Positions 44,200 through 55,034 of a stretch of 64,000 nt of DNA are shown piece by piece. The translations under genes were made by a program, and so were the position numbers. The stretch covers positions 115,494-179,493 of the forward strand of contig NW_003205333.1 of the NCBI RefSeq assembly GCF_000006405.1, read 5' to 3'. This DNA comes from Perkinsus marinus ATCC 50983. Taxonomy: Eukaryota; Perkinsozoa; Perkinsida; Perkinsidae. Within the stretch, counting starts at the first letter, position 1, and every line of letters begins with the position of its first letter. The notes under the pieces are model-generated. The model saw nothing but the letters and a program-made list of their open reading frames with translations. It was not told the origin of the DNA and ran no database searches.

Positions 44200-44400
44200 T
44201 GACTTCCCTTCCTCGTGTATTATCAGAGCCAGATGATGGCCATAACGTTAACTTGACGTAAACTAGTTTCTCCTTGTATAGAGGAGTATTGGATTTGCGT
44301 TACACTGACGGGGTGGGATGTCAATTTACGGCTATTTCGAATGTACTGCAAGAGGCTAGCCGGCTGAGCTATCTCTGTCCTGAAGGCCTTTACTTTATCG

Positions 44401-45829
44401 ATGACAAATGTCTGCCTGCCAAAATGGTATGTCAACAGTAACAGTGAGTGCCCCTATGGTGAGCAGTGCTCCCACTTCCCACCTGCTCCAACGCTCTTGT
44501 GCTTTCTAGGCACGCATTTAGCAGGGGATGTAACGTTGCCGTACAACGCAGGTTTTCTGGAGGGTCTGTCGGTGATGTTCGGCTATGTTCCTTATGCTGC
44601 TGGCATTTTCTTCATCCTTATTACAATGTGAGCTCCTAGACCCGGCTTTGGTGGTACTGTATTGACCCTGCAGTTGGCGTAGAGGTCTTCACGAGTACAG
44701 TATCATCATATTTGGCATAATCGTGGTAGCGAGCAACGAATATGGATGGAAACACATTGTGAGAGTTTTCGATAGGAGACGCGCTGGAGTGTGTAGGTGG
44801 TGTATCACAGGCGGATCAGGCCAGGCCGGTCGGATCGTGTTGCACTTCGTGTGGTATGCCATCTTCCCATGCTGTTATAACAACAGCACTATGGACGATA
44901 CTCGCACTTGATTTCTCTTATAGGGTGAGTCAAACACCCCAAGGCTATAGTGTGAGTAGTGACCGTGTCAGCTCCTGTGCGACGTTCGCTCGGTCTGTCA
45001 GGGTGGCCTCACCTCGTTTGTAGATCGATTCAGAGCCTTCCTGCATGCTGGGCACCTACTGCCAACGGCCTCGGTCATTTCTGAAGGTCATATCTGGGCG
45101 GCGCATCTTGGGCATGTTGGTGATTCAGATCACTTTGTTGCAGCAGCGGGGTTCTGGTCCCTGGCACTGCTTCCCGTACCGCTATCTCGTATAATCCTCA
45201 AGGACCATACGAGCCAGCAAGTCTTTGTGGCTGGCATCATTGGTAATACCATCATTGGATGTGGATCTTTCAGCGTGCGTTATGTCATCATAACTAGGGG
45301 AATAGTTCTTTATTATTTTGCGAGGCTATCACATCATCATTTCTGAGTATCTAGTTGTCAATATGTATTGGGTATTTACCCACCATTATATGCCATATTA
45401 ATACTAATCTACGGAACTGAAAACTATATCAATTTCTCGATCTACGGAAAGGACCTTGAGCTTGCATATAGTGTGATTTCTCTCAGGTGTAGTTGAGGGA
45501 ATAATTTGGTTCTTGCTCACACTCCTATTGCGTGTTAAGACGGAGAACTATACGGGCCGACGGTGGCTGAGGGGCTGCTTAGTGAGTCCCCCTTGTCGAC
45601 TTGTCCTTTTTTCTCATTGGATTTCTCTCAGATTCATAACTGGCCAGCACCTCGGTGCTTTGTCCCCTTGAAAAATAGTGACATCACTGCTGATGGATCC
45701 GACGTGAGGCCACCAAGCACGGGCGTCCACACTCCTCGACAGCTGCAGCAGGCAGTACCTCTGGAGCCCGCGGGAGATCCTGGAGTGGACCCATCAAGTC
45801 CAGCATCGAAAATTTCAGGTTTAGTGTAG
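44401..45829 (+). CDS. PAP2-family membrane phosphatase, dolichyldiphosphatase-like, paralogue A
   Basis: Coding blocks shared with the next gene: LGTHLAGDVTLPYN and a hydrophobic helix (44,505-44,630); a helix with YGWKH (about 44,720-44,770); RPVGSC..CGMPS-SHA (44,850-44,873 for the core), the second PAP2 motif with catalytic His; and LSRIILKDHTSQQVF (from about 45,185), the third motif S-R-x5-H. A last exon begins IHNWPAPRC (about 45,641) and ends at the stop at 45,827-45,829. PAP2 enzymes of this wording, such as DOLPP1, remove a phosphate from dolichyl diphosphate at the ER membrane during N-glycosylation. Introns are short (GTGAGC at 44,630, GTGAGTC at 44,930). The exact start is uncertain: 44,401 is the first ATG in frame. 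The substrate is inferred only. Confidence 0.65.
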
Positions 45830-46330
45830 TGGACGTATACGTTGTATTTATGACACTTTTAAAAGATATATTGTAGAAGTTAATACTACTCTTGAGCCTA
45901 CCGCACTGCAGTTATCTTCCCCTGCTATATGCCGCGACTGTGGTAGCTAATCTGTAGCAGATATACTTGTGATATAATCTGCGTATTGATTATTGGATCT
46001 ACTTCGGTATTGTGTTGGTATCAAAATTGGCGAAAAATTGATGAGACTGTGGGAGGTGTAGTTGGACTGGGAGTTGATCGGTGGTGAAAGTGTTTTTCTC
46101 CGTTCCGCAACTGCTTAGTGGTGACACGGTAGTACTGAATCAGTAGTGATGGTAGTCTAGTAAGTGAGTGAGGCCATGGGAGATCCGAATCGCGCTGGGC
46201 AACTGCCTCTGCACGCACGCGCAAGCCATTCTTGAAATGAGAGTACTACCATCACAACTCCTATTGCTAGTTGGTCTGTACTGCACCAGCGAAGCCTTCT
46301 GATTGCTACAGACCATATCACATTCATCTT

Positions 46331-47793
46331 ATGTCATCGGCGTGTCACCCCATCTGGTATGTCAACTCGGACAGCGTATGCCCCTTCGGTACTGATCGAT
46401 TCTTCCTCCGGTCATCGTACTGGGGTGTGTTAGGTCATCACCTTGTTGGCGACATAACTGCTCCTTTTAACCCGAATTTTTTCGAGGGTATCTCCATCGT
46501 ATACGGGTACTTGGAATACGTAGTGGAGGTGCTATTGATTCTCATCATGCTGTAGGACGGGGCTTCTCCGACGATAGGATTTATGTTTGGTTTTCTCAGC
46601 TGAGCTCAGGACTTTCCTCACTAATTATAGGAGTTTATATATAAATTCGGGTAGAAGTGTACAGAGACTAACAAGAATTCCCCAAATTTTCTCAGAACCA
46701 CATGCAGTTGGCCATGTGCATATCTTTCCACTCGAGTTCTCACTAGTCCGCGAGTCGATCTCTTCAGGTGGCGCAGAGGGTCTCGCGAATACAGTCTTGT
46801 ATTCTTCATCATAGTCATTTTCATATTGAGCGAGCTGGGCTGGAAACGTGTTGTAACCGAGTCGGACCTGCGGTAAGATGATAGACTGATGATGATGCAG
46901 GTTCGCCAACCGCGGCCTGTGGGGAGCTGCAACATCACATGCGGCATGCCTTCGAGCCATGCAGTGAGAGCAGTTGGAATATGGCTAACTATAATGCTTG
47001 ATCACATCTATCGTGCATACTGCCCAGAGCAGGGGTACAGTGTAAGACTTCCGCAGCCTCTCATTCGCGACCATATGTGGTTTCGGGCGGACCCTAGAAG
47101 TTTCCTCACTAATTATAGGAGTTCATATATGAAATCGCGTAGAAATCTACAGGAAGCAACAAAACTTCCCCGAAAACTGCCCTGAATTTTCATATTGTCA
47201 CCGACACATGGGGTTGACGATGGGCATATTTTCCAACACTGACTTCAGATGACCAGGTCGTGGCTGGAGAAGATCCGCTCCTTCGTACGCGATGGTCATT
47301 TCCTTGCTACCAGCCAGAGCATCTCCCAAGGTGGTGTTGTTGCCTGCGTGTCGCACTCTGATGACTTCGTTTCGCCTCAGACCACTTGGCCGTAGTCATT
47401 TCCTTCTGGTCGCTGGTACTGCTACCAGTGCCCCTATCTAGAGTAATCATACGAGATCATACTGCTGAACAAGTCTTCATGGGTGGCATCATAGGTCGGC
47501 TTTGGAATCATATTCCCTCTTTGTTGTTAATCGTGCATCGTATAGGTATTGTAGAGGCGATGGTGTGGTATATCATCACGTTGTTTGCTCGGATAAAGAC
47601 CGAGCGCTTCGTGGGAGTTCGAGTTTGGAAGGGCATTTTTGTGGGTTCTCGGGTACCGCCGTTGTCATCACGTTGTATTCGTCCTATCTAGATACACAAT
47701 TGGCCGGCGCCGCGCTGTTACCTCTCGAAGGTTGAACCTGAATGCCGTGATGTTGGAAGTTGTGTGGAGCTAAATGAACCAACGGCCTCTTGA
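46331..47793 (+). CDS. PAP2-family membrane phosphatase, dolichyldiphosphatase-like, paralogue B
   Basis: Tandem paralogue of the preceding gene, same order of blocks: WYVNS.S.CP.G and LGHHLVGDITAPFN; ELGWKRVV; RPVGSC..CGMPS-SHA (46,940-46,963 for the core); EKIRSFVRDGHFL; LSRVIIRDHTAEQVF (from about 47,438); and a final exon IHNWPAPRC.. to the stop at 47,791-47,793. Two MITE copies lie between exons. Between the block ending near 47,393 and FWSLVLLPVP the frame must shift and there are about 20 extra bases relative to paralogue A, so either a tiny unusual intron or a damaging insertion is present. Divergence from A is substantial, so the duplication is not recent. Confidence 0.6.
46583..46733 (+). 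mobile_element. hAT-like MITE, copy C, inside an intron
   Basis: Contains TTTCTCAGCTGAG, ATTATAGGAGTTTATATA, TTCGGGTAGAAGTGTACAGA and GTTGGCCATGTGCATATCTT. Both ends are worn. It lies between the first membrane-helix exon and the GWKRVV exon of paralogue B. Confidence 0.6.
47072..47242 (+). mobile_element. hAT-like MITE, copy D, inside an intron
   Basis: Contains TTTCCTCACTAATTATAGG, GTAGAAATCTACAGGA and GTTGACGATGGGCATATTTT, and ends CCAACACTG at 47,242. The left end is worn. It lies between the CGMPSSHA exon and the next exon of paralogue B. Confidence 0.6.
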
Positions 47794-47968
47794 GGTTCTC
47801 ACATGCACTTACTTTGCACGGCTTCATCATAGCGTCGATTGAATCTTCAAACCTCGTCGTACTCTACTATTCATCCCGCACTGGAGCTTGCGCTCCTTTT
47901 TCTAATTCTTCATGTATTGAGTTTGTTAGTGACATCGTGACGCTAGTTGACGGGTTACTTCCTCCTCC

Positions 47969-49789
47969 ATGCAAATGTTGTCGCGATGCTGTTATCTAGC
48001 GGCTTCCATGCATCAGCTAGCGATTCACTCTGGTGTGGTATCGACTCGATCTGCCCTCTCTCGGGTGAGCCACACTGAGCGCTCTTAATGCGGCTGTCTA
48101 GACCAAGTCTCAGCCCCGAGCCTGCCCATCACGACCAAGCCCCACTGCCTATTCTATTGTGAGGGCCCGGCATAGTAGGAAGGTCTCGGCCGATACACGA
48201 CGGGATGTTAGGCATACTCCTAAGAAAATGATTGCTGATGTAGGTGGGAAAGAGCCGCCTCCCGGGATCGAACCTGGGACCTCTGCAGGTCCACAGCACG
48301 AGAGTACTGCAGCCTGGCGAAGTGCTCCCTTGGGGTTCCGTAGTCCCTCCCAGAGATATTCCTGGCCCGAGGAACAAACCTGAGGCCTGGAAGCTCAGTC
48401 CAGAACAACATTCACAACTAATTGAAGAGTAAAATAAGACGCCCTTTTGCTGATTACAACGAATTTCGTATTTTCCAGGTACCTGCCATCTGAGGGTGTG
48501 AAAGTGGTGAAGGCCAGGAGCAAGGCTCATAAGCTGTTGGCATTGTACTGCCGCAAGAAGGACTGGCATCGATGGCAAGCCGCGATGGACCATTTCCAGC
48601 AGCACGACATCCCGGCCGATGAGGTTACCTTTTCCCTCATGATGTTTGGGTACATCATGTGCCCTAAGCATCCGGGTAGGCTGGTGTGTTGAATTTCGTG
48701 GCGCGGTGACGTTTTTTGGTAGGTTTGGATATGGCCCATTCGGTTTTGGAGGAGATGAAACAGTGCGGGTTCGTCCATCCTACTGTGGTGAAGTTTCACG
48801 AGGAATTTCTACTATCACTGCGGGAACTAGAGGCCTTTGATGCTCGGCCGAATACTGGGAACATCAGACAGGTGGAACCGGGCGGAGGCAGTGTTGGACA
48901 AACAAGCACATAGTCAACTACATGTGTTGGTGACAATATGGCGGAAAGTCTCGTTGGTTTCTGGAAACTACTACCTGAATTCGTGTATAAACTCCTCGAA
49001 TGACTGGAGAAACACCTGAGCTCAGCTGAGGAAAGCAACCAATATTCCTCCAACACTGAGCAGAGAGGAATGCTATCATGACGGTCTGCCGGTGATAGGC
49101 CTTCCCCGACTTGTTCGTTAACTCACCTCAGTTTCAAGGGAATAGGCGTCCCAGGAAACCTATCCCCGAGGGGGTGCTTCGATCTGCCACTTGTGTCAGA
49201 TTATGAGGATGTTCTGGCAAATATCCATGCTGTCGAAGCGTCGTCGTATAAGGCTCTTCCAACAGGATATGGAGAGGAGAGTCCTGTCGGGGCAATGGAC
49301 AACTACGGGTATTGAGCATGGGGAAGGAGAGGATGCTGGTGAGGCCCTTCGAGAGGCTGCACTGAAGGCAGCTTACGGCTACGATGGGATTCGAGTACCC
49401 GAGGACGATGCTAGCGGTGTAGTTGATGATGGTAGGAGGGCAAGACAAGGCGCAGGAGCCTACTGTAGATTTGGTCATGCTAGGGGATAATGAGTACTTG
49501 GGGACCAAGAGCGCCTCGTGGATGCCCGAAGGTTCCAGTAACATAGAGAAGACGGGTGGAGACGTCCCTGAGGGAAACGTAGCTGAGGTGAGCTAGAAGT
49601 CGGCCTGGCGATTCGACATGCTACTTCAGGCAGCGGCTGAGCCCAATTACCGACCCTCGGATCAGTTCTGGGCAGCTCGCGAGGAAGAACTTACTAGACT
49701 GAGAATGGAAGACTCGCTGTATCGGCGAACGCAGTCTTTCAATAGGAAGCGAAATCCTCACAGGAGGAGTAATCGAGGCCATCGGTGAC
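47969..49789 (+). CDS. Mitochondrial PPR-like protein, multi-exon
   Basis: Exon 1 (47969-48064) encodes MQMLSRCCYLAA.. with Arg, Ser and Ala and no acidic residue, a good mitochondrial import signal. It joins in phase to 48114-48239 (an Arg-rich linker), then, after a long intron, to 48495-48675 and 48723-48871. The latter two contain helical repeats of about 35 residues: RWQAAMDHFQQHDIPADEVT and GLDMAHSVLEEMKQCGFVHP, fitting the pentatricopeptide pattern, which binds organellar RNA. Further exons from 49,139 continue (LPLVSDYEDVLANIH) and the last is Arg/Asn-rich, ending at 49,787-49,789. Introns 2 (257 nt) and 4 (267 nt) are long because each holds an inserted repeat. The middle of the 3' half is unresolved. 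A mitochondrial ribosome or RNA-processing role is likely. Confidence 0.6.
48247..48330 (-). repeat. tRNA-like / SINE-like segment in an intron
   Basis: On the minus strand, AGGTTCGATCCCGGGA is an excellent pol III B box / tRNA T arm, preceded by a possible anticodon-like hairpin (CAGTA..TGCTG), but no matching acceptor stem is present. On the plus strand this stretch translates to PPGIEPGTS, a phrase typical of tRNA-derived SINEs read by mistake as protein. It lies in intron 2 of the PPR-like gene. Confidence 0.4.
48889..49058 (-). mobile_element. hAT-like MITE, copy E, inside an intron (complete)
   Basis: Starts CAGTGTTGGACAAAC and ends CCTCCAACACTG, a clean terminal inverted pair. Inside, in reverse orientation, are the family blocks AGTCAACTACATGTGTTGGT and CTCAGCTGAGGAAAGC. 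170 nt. The flanks show no obvious 8-bp duplication. It lies in intron 4 of the PPR-like gene. Confidence 0.75.
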
Positions 49790-50629
49790 GTCTACCATGC
49801 TTCTCTGGTGTTACGTATTTGTTTCTAAGTTGATATTTTCTGCATGTGTTGAGTAGTCACTGAACTTGGCCCCATCGTAGTTCTGCCATACTAAGACCAG
49901 AACGTGGGGGGACAGGGAGGTCAAACTGCCGGGCTTATTAATACAACCGTCCTAGAGAAGGCGCTAATCCGACTTGAACAGACGGTCCGGATAATACTAC
50001 TAGCAGCAGCCGAATGTTGTGGAGAGGAAGATTGCCGCTCAGTACTTCTCAGGTATGCTATTGGTTTTGAGTTGTACGAAATTCCGTGACCTCAGGTCAA
50101 GCGAGAACATCATCGAGATATAGTCAACAAACCGATAATACAGTCGGATATAGTCTTCTCTGCCGGACCTTGCCCAATCCAACTGAGGCTACAGAAACAT
50201 GACCTTTTCTCATTTGACTTGAACGAATTACTAAGCGACGATAATGTCATCGATAAGCCTCAGCAAACAATCGACTACCACAGTGCATAGTAGGTGAATA
50301 GATAAATCAGGCTTTTGATAATACTGGTTTATGATGGATTCCTACCATACACTGTATCGCCTGTTTCCCCCTACTAGAACCTTCAGTCTTCACTTATAAC
50401 TCAGCACTACCCATAAGGTTCAATAATCCAGATGATGATCTACCCTGTTATCGTCCGGAACAAGCACAACACCCAAAACGCTACGAGAAAATATAACTGA
50501 CGATATAGGTAACGTAAGTCCACTCATGAGACTCAACCGTACCGTGCAGCACAAGTGGCTGCTACAAATCAGGTGGGTTCCACGAACCCCACCAAAATAA
50601 TATTTGTTTTATGATGAAACCTGCGACAT
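49790..50629. other. Intergenic, no gene supported
   Basis: Convergent spacer between the PPR-like gene (plus) and the LEA-like gene (minus). The only notable open frame (49904-50089) is short and unrecognised. Confidence 0.4.
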
Positions 50630-51544
50630 TCACTTACTAGTAGCATTCACCTTATCAGTAGCAGTTTGATAGTATTTGTCGGCAGTCGCCTTGGCGTCAG
50701 CGGCGTATTTACCAGCAGTCTCCTTAGCATCAACAGCATACTTGCTGGCAGTATCCTTAGCATCAGCAGCGTACTTCTCAGCAGCCTCCCTAGCACCGGC
50801 AACATACTTGCTAGCAGTGTCCTTAGCGTCAGTGGCATACATGGTCGCAGTCTCTCTAGCCTTGGTGGCTCTTTCCTTCACATCAGCAGAGTACTTAGCA
50901 GCAGTCTCCTTGGCCTGCGTAGTGTACTGATGAACAGCATCTTCGCCTTTTTTCATAGAGGTCTGAGCGGCCTCCTTATTCTCATAAAAAACCTTCTGGA
51001 CACGCTCGACAAAAGCAGCCCACCACTCAGTGGCCTTGTTGCGAATAGCTAGAAAATCCTCTTCAGCAATCTGCAGCGCGGGAAAAGTGTCTTTCACATA
51101 GGATAAGATAGTTTGGAAAGACCTCAAGTAAGTCTCGAAATAATCCACCACGTTAGCATAAACCTTCTCGCAAGACACACTCACATTGCTACCAAACGCA
51201 TAGACCTTGTTAGTAGCACGAGCATGAACTCGAGAGCAGACGGTCGAGCCCAGAGATAGAGCCCGACTGAAAGGGCTCACCCCATCAGCATCATGTGAGC
51301 TATGAGGACTTGCAGTAGAGGCTTCAGCAGATGACTGAGGCTCAGGGAGTAAACGATCAACCAACTCCTCACCTCTACTCAAGAGAGAGTCGACGAAAGA
51401 GTAGACACTTCCCAAAGCCGCACTAGTTGAGCGGCTTACTTTCTTCCCAGTATCCGTCTTCTTGAAATCATCAACCATCTTCTGAGTCTTCAGAGTGGCA
51501 CTCTCAACAGTACTATTAATAGAATCAGGCATGTAGTTTGGCAT
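50630..51544 (-). CDS. LEA-like / perilipin-like amphipathic 11-mer repeat protein
   Basis: 304 residues from the ATG at 51,544 (MPNYMPDSINSTVESATL); a longer frame to 51,652 adds a hydrophobic leader I consider 5' UTR. The C-terminal third has consecutive 11-residue units of the form A-K-(D/E)-T-A-(S/G)-K-Y-A-x-D, the 11-mer of LEA group 3 proteins and of perilipin/apolipoprotein-type lipid-surface helices. The N-terminal half (LGSVYSFVDSLLSRGEELVDRLLPEP) resembles the perilipin pattern ending in VDRLLP, and W-W and long helices follow. I infer a protein that coats lipid droplets or stabilises membranes in stress; Perkinsus is known to store much lipid. One exon, no signal peptide. LEA versus perilipin cannot be settled by eye. 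Confidence 0.7.
   Translation of the reverse strand: MPNYMPDSINSTVESATLKTQKMVDDFKKTDTGKKVSRSTSAALGSVYSFVDSLLSRGEELVDRLLPEPQSSAEASTASPHSSHDADGVSPFSRALSLGSTVCSRVHARATNKVYAFGSNVSVSCEKVYANVVDYFETYLRSFQTILSYVKDTFPALQIAEEDFLAIRNKATEWWAAFVERVQKVFYENKEAAQTSMKKGEDAVHQYTTQAKETAAKYSADVKERATKARETATMYATDAKDTASKYVAGAREAAEKYAADAKDTASKYAVDAKETAGKYAADAKATADKYYQTATDKVNATSK
50663..50914 (-). repeat. 33-bp tandem repeats encoding 11-mers
   Basis: Five consecutive perfect-length 11-mers (AKDTASKYVAG, AREAAEKYAAD, AKDTASKYAVD, AKETAGKYAAD, AKATADKYYQT) preceded by related ARETATMYATD and AKETAAKYSAD units with a 7-residue insert between the first two. DNA units are similar but not identical, implying older repeats under selection for the peptide. 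Confidence 0.85.
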
Positions 51545-52735
51545 AATCACAATCGATACAAACCAAAAGCGAAGAAAACGTCGCTGAAAATAAGGGACAA
51601 CAACTAGTGGAGCAGCACACAATAATCGTGCACGCAAGCGCAAATTCAGCACAAAGCTCTCAAGCTGTCTCTAGCGGGAACTTTCCATTCTGTTACGTCC
51701 TCTTGGTCAAGCCATTCACCCGTGGCGAGAAACCCAACACTTACATCTGCGCTTGATGATGAGTTCGTCACCAGAAAATGCTTTCAACTTGCTATCAAAG
51801 TCCAATCACATCGATATGCTACCAAAGGAATAGATCCCCGAAGTCTCCCTCATTCCGGAGCCTTTCTGCTCTACTAATATCGATCAGCTCGCGTACTCCA
51901 CGTAAAACGCTACCAATGAACAAGATTCCGCACAACCTGTGACTAGAATATGAGTTTTATCATAATGTGACCGAATGCGAAGGTTTTGCCAGAACGATGT
52001 AAAGGGCGTTATGTAGGACTTCACGCCCAATAGCGATATATTTCCATCGGCAACTATGAGAAGGAATGTGGAGTCTCATAAGGCACAGATTGATATGACT
52101 CAGCTTTGTCCTCAAGCATGAATCTGTAAGTCTCACATTGAGCCAACAGTATGGGAATCATTCCCAGAGAATAATCAGCCCTACACTTCTCCTAGCAGCA
52201 AGAGAGAGTACAACGGAAACTATTGAAGTCGATCCAGCTCAACAGACCGACTATAGAAAGATGACTGATGGGAGGGTAATCGCTCACTTTGGCGGAGCGA
52301 TTGTGTGCTTATTTCAGTCTTATTTTGGTAGTAGTAGCGGACGCACTTCCAGCACATACCACAAGTCAAGTATGCTAAAAGCTAGCGAGAAGAAATGTCT
52401 CGACCACGCACCACAGCTCCAAGCCAAAGATATTACAAGACCTGAAACTATCACTGAAAGGTGGCCCATGTGACATGTCAAAAGCATCTCGAGAGATCGT
52501 TAATAGTACAGTTTCCGAGCGATTCGATCAACAATAAGTCAATCACGAGGCTGAGTACACACAATGAGAGCAGTTGTGGACGAATGAGGGAGAAAACATA
52601 AAACTATCGAATACTCGCTTCGACGAGGAGATAAATCAATGTAGCTAGACTTGATAGTAGAAGTAGTACGTAGTAGCAGGAGGCAATGTGGTAGTAGTAG
52701 TAGGAGTAGGACGAGCCGGCTCCCCTAAAATACAG
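51545..52735. other. Spacer, no gene supported
   Basis: Holds the 5' flank of the LEA-like gene. A 111-codon plus-strand frame at 52138-52473 has no recognisable features. Confidence 0.35.
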
Positions 52736-53108
52736 TCAGATAACAGTCGATCTGCGACGCATACCATGACCCCTCTGGGGCGCGCGATATCCACGGTGAG
52801 CACGATGCTGTTCCCGAGTGATAAGTGGGGTTGTCAGGTTCGGCATTCGAGCAACATCATAGGACTCAGGATGGAACCTTTCAAAGATTCCCCTATCGCA
52901 TGAAAGGCTCCGAAATGCGGCACCTGAGTGGGGCGCTTCCCTGCACACGACTCCGCCTCGAATCCGATCGTCGCTTGGGAGTAGAGAAAGGCCAGCAGCC
53001 CCCAGCAGTTGGTCCACGCCGGGCCGGGGAGGGCTCTCGGCGATACACCCAGGACAAAGCCCTTCTCACCGACGTAGAAGTGGCCGCCATAAAACACAGT
53101 AGCGTCAC
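52736..53108 (-). CDS. Possible small gene with mitochondrial-type leader
   Basis: Three minus-strand frames are open over this GC-rich stretch. One starts MAATSTSVRRALSWVYRREP at about 53,090, Arg/Ser-rich without acidic residues at first, like a mitochondrial presequence. A second frame downstream reads GIFERFHPESYDVARMPN. A short intron between them is possible (GT..AG around 52,890-52,925) but phases were not confirmed. The gene, if real, follows the aspartic protease on the same strand. No family recognised. Confidence 0.3.
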
Positions 53109-53136
53109 CTGAGCGACTCAGAAGGTAACGAGCAGG

Positions 53137-54995
53137 CTATTGACGAGCAGTTCCTACCAGGGCTACTGCCACAAGGGCTCCGAGTTCGGTCTCTCGGAAA
53201 CCGTGAGCGTCTTGCTCCTGGGGTAAAAGAGGCGAGTTGACGACCATACGTGAGGCTGAGTGCTCCGGAACATGCAGACGGTCGGCCAAACTGTGAGGTA
53301 GCGGTTTGGTGTTTCCAATAGACTCCATCTCACCCTATGCGAGAATGGCCAACATCGAATACAGTGTAGAACTTCTTCATAAACGTGTCACCAAATACCC
53401 ATGGAGACGTGTCGTGGCCCATCTGAACCTAACATCACCAATCATCATGCATGTGCTAGAAACATAACAACACACCTCCAGGACACATTGCCCACCAGAC
53501 AGTGCCGGTCCGGTGAAGTAATCAGCCGGGAATATCGGAAACTGCCTGTTAGCGACCAAAACCTGTGTTCGAGGGCAGTGAGAATCGATAATACACACAA
53601 CACGTACATTGATCTTCCGCGCATACCTCTGCAGCTGGCATGGGCATATCTGAGAGGTGATGTCCTCGGTAGCATCCGAGGTCGCAGTACCAGTAGGTTG
53701 CTAGGCTTCAGAGCTGAGCATTCAGCCAGTTTATCAGAGGGAAGCAGCGCCGACAGGAATTTCACAAAGTCAGGCCTTGGCACCAGCAGATACGACGTGC
53801 CCGAGTCCAGCACTACTGCCTGCAGAACCAATGCACATGACCGACACCTATGGGGGGGAGGGGCGTCACCTGTCTCTGGATGAACAACTGCCTTGGAAAT
53901 GCCCCAATATCATCGTTAGCATCATTCTTTCCATCTTCGCTCACAGCACCACCGCCGTCCCCGGCAAGTCCATCTACACAAATTCGACAAAAGTCTCTAT
54001 TCTTCATCGTTTCTCTATTTTTCGAGTCCGTAATTCTTGGCCGCTACCTTTTTCGTGTGTTTTTTCTTCTAGTACCTCCAACACGGTCTCCATAGCCCAG
54101 TAAACGTGGCCAACCAGAGGGGTCCACGTGAGAGTATCAGGACGATACCTGTTGACGATATGCTGCCAACCGTGTCACCCTGCTGCTACACACATGGCTC
54201 CATCTAAGCCGCCGAAAGTGATCGAACTGCCCATCGTCGCTGCAGCGATAGGGTCCTCAATCAAGGAAAACGCTAGGACCTGGTGGGACAGTGAGCCCCC
54301 AGTGCCCTGATGTATTTACTGGTTCTGCAAGGCGACTGATGATATTTTCCAGAGCTGTCGTCCCAGTAGTACTCAGAGCAGAGAAACCTAATCTGGCACC
54401 GAGAAGTTGGTGGACGGAGTAAGAGCGGGCCGCAGTACTACCCCATTACGCCATCGTATAAACCTCCTTCGAGATCTTTACTAGTCTCCGAGACTACCCT
54501 GAGGAAGGCCACAGTCCAGCTACTCACACGCGCTCGCCATACAGATTCTGATGCGGAATACAAAGGGGCAGATTCCTTGGAGGGGGTGACACCATGTCAC
54601 TACTGGGATCGTTCTTGACAGCTCCAAAACATACACGATCCGACCCTGGGAAACGTGAATCGGTCGCAAATAATGTTATCCCGATTATGCTACCCATACG
54701 ACCTTGCACCGAACCCACACCATATGTCAGCCGTCGAAAGCTGTTACTTGCACTGGGCACGAATGTAGTAGAATTCGATGGATGGAATCTGACCACCGGT
54801 GAGCTCTCCAAAAAACGAGCATTCGAACCCCACCTCGAGTTTGGTACCCACATATCAGCACTTCCGGTATCGAAAATGACCGTTGCAGTTTGCGGAGGTG
54901 TCCCGATCTGGATAGGGCCGAAATACTGCGTATTCGCAACGTCAATCAAAGGCTCCAGCACATAGGACAGCTTCCTAGGATCTACCACGGGAACC
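53137..54995 (-). CDS. Pepsin-family (A1) aspartic protease
   Basis: Both catalytic sites are present: [14 protein letters not shown] (Asp codon at 54,869-54,871) and [14 protein letters not shown] (Asp at 53,805-53,807). Around them are [14 protein letters not shown] before the first, [11 protein letters not shown] and C-V-L-E in the C lobe, and [18 protein letters not shown], the usual C-terminal strand. This joins across a 43-nt intron, in phase, to GLADRLH.. and a tail with a hydrophobic stretch ([13 protein letters not shown]) that may anchor the protein, ending at the stop at 53,137. The exon with the first site opens after an AG at 54,996. The signal peptide or propeptide exon was not found and may lie in 55,000-55,540. 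Likely secreted or lysosomal/vacuolar protease. Confidence 0.8.
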
Positions 54996-55034
54996 CTGTA
55001 GTAAAGTTTTGTACCGAACGCCTGTCGACCTTCC

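Noticed and set aside
48159-48432. Plus-strand protein with PPGIEPGTS
   Set aside because: The phrase comes from reading a pol III B box / SINE on its complement. Only the part before 48,240 belongs to an exon.
51545-51652. N-terminal extension of the LEA/perilipin-like protein with a hydrophobic leader
   Set aside because: The internal ATG at 51,544 fits a cytosolic amphipathic-helix protein; the leader looks like translated 5' UTR.
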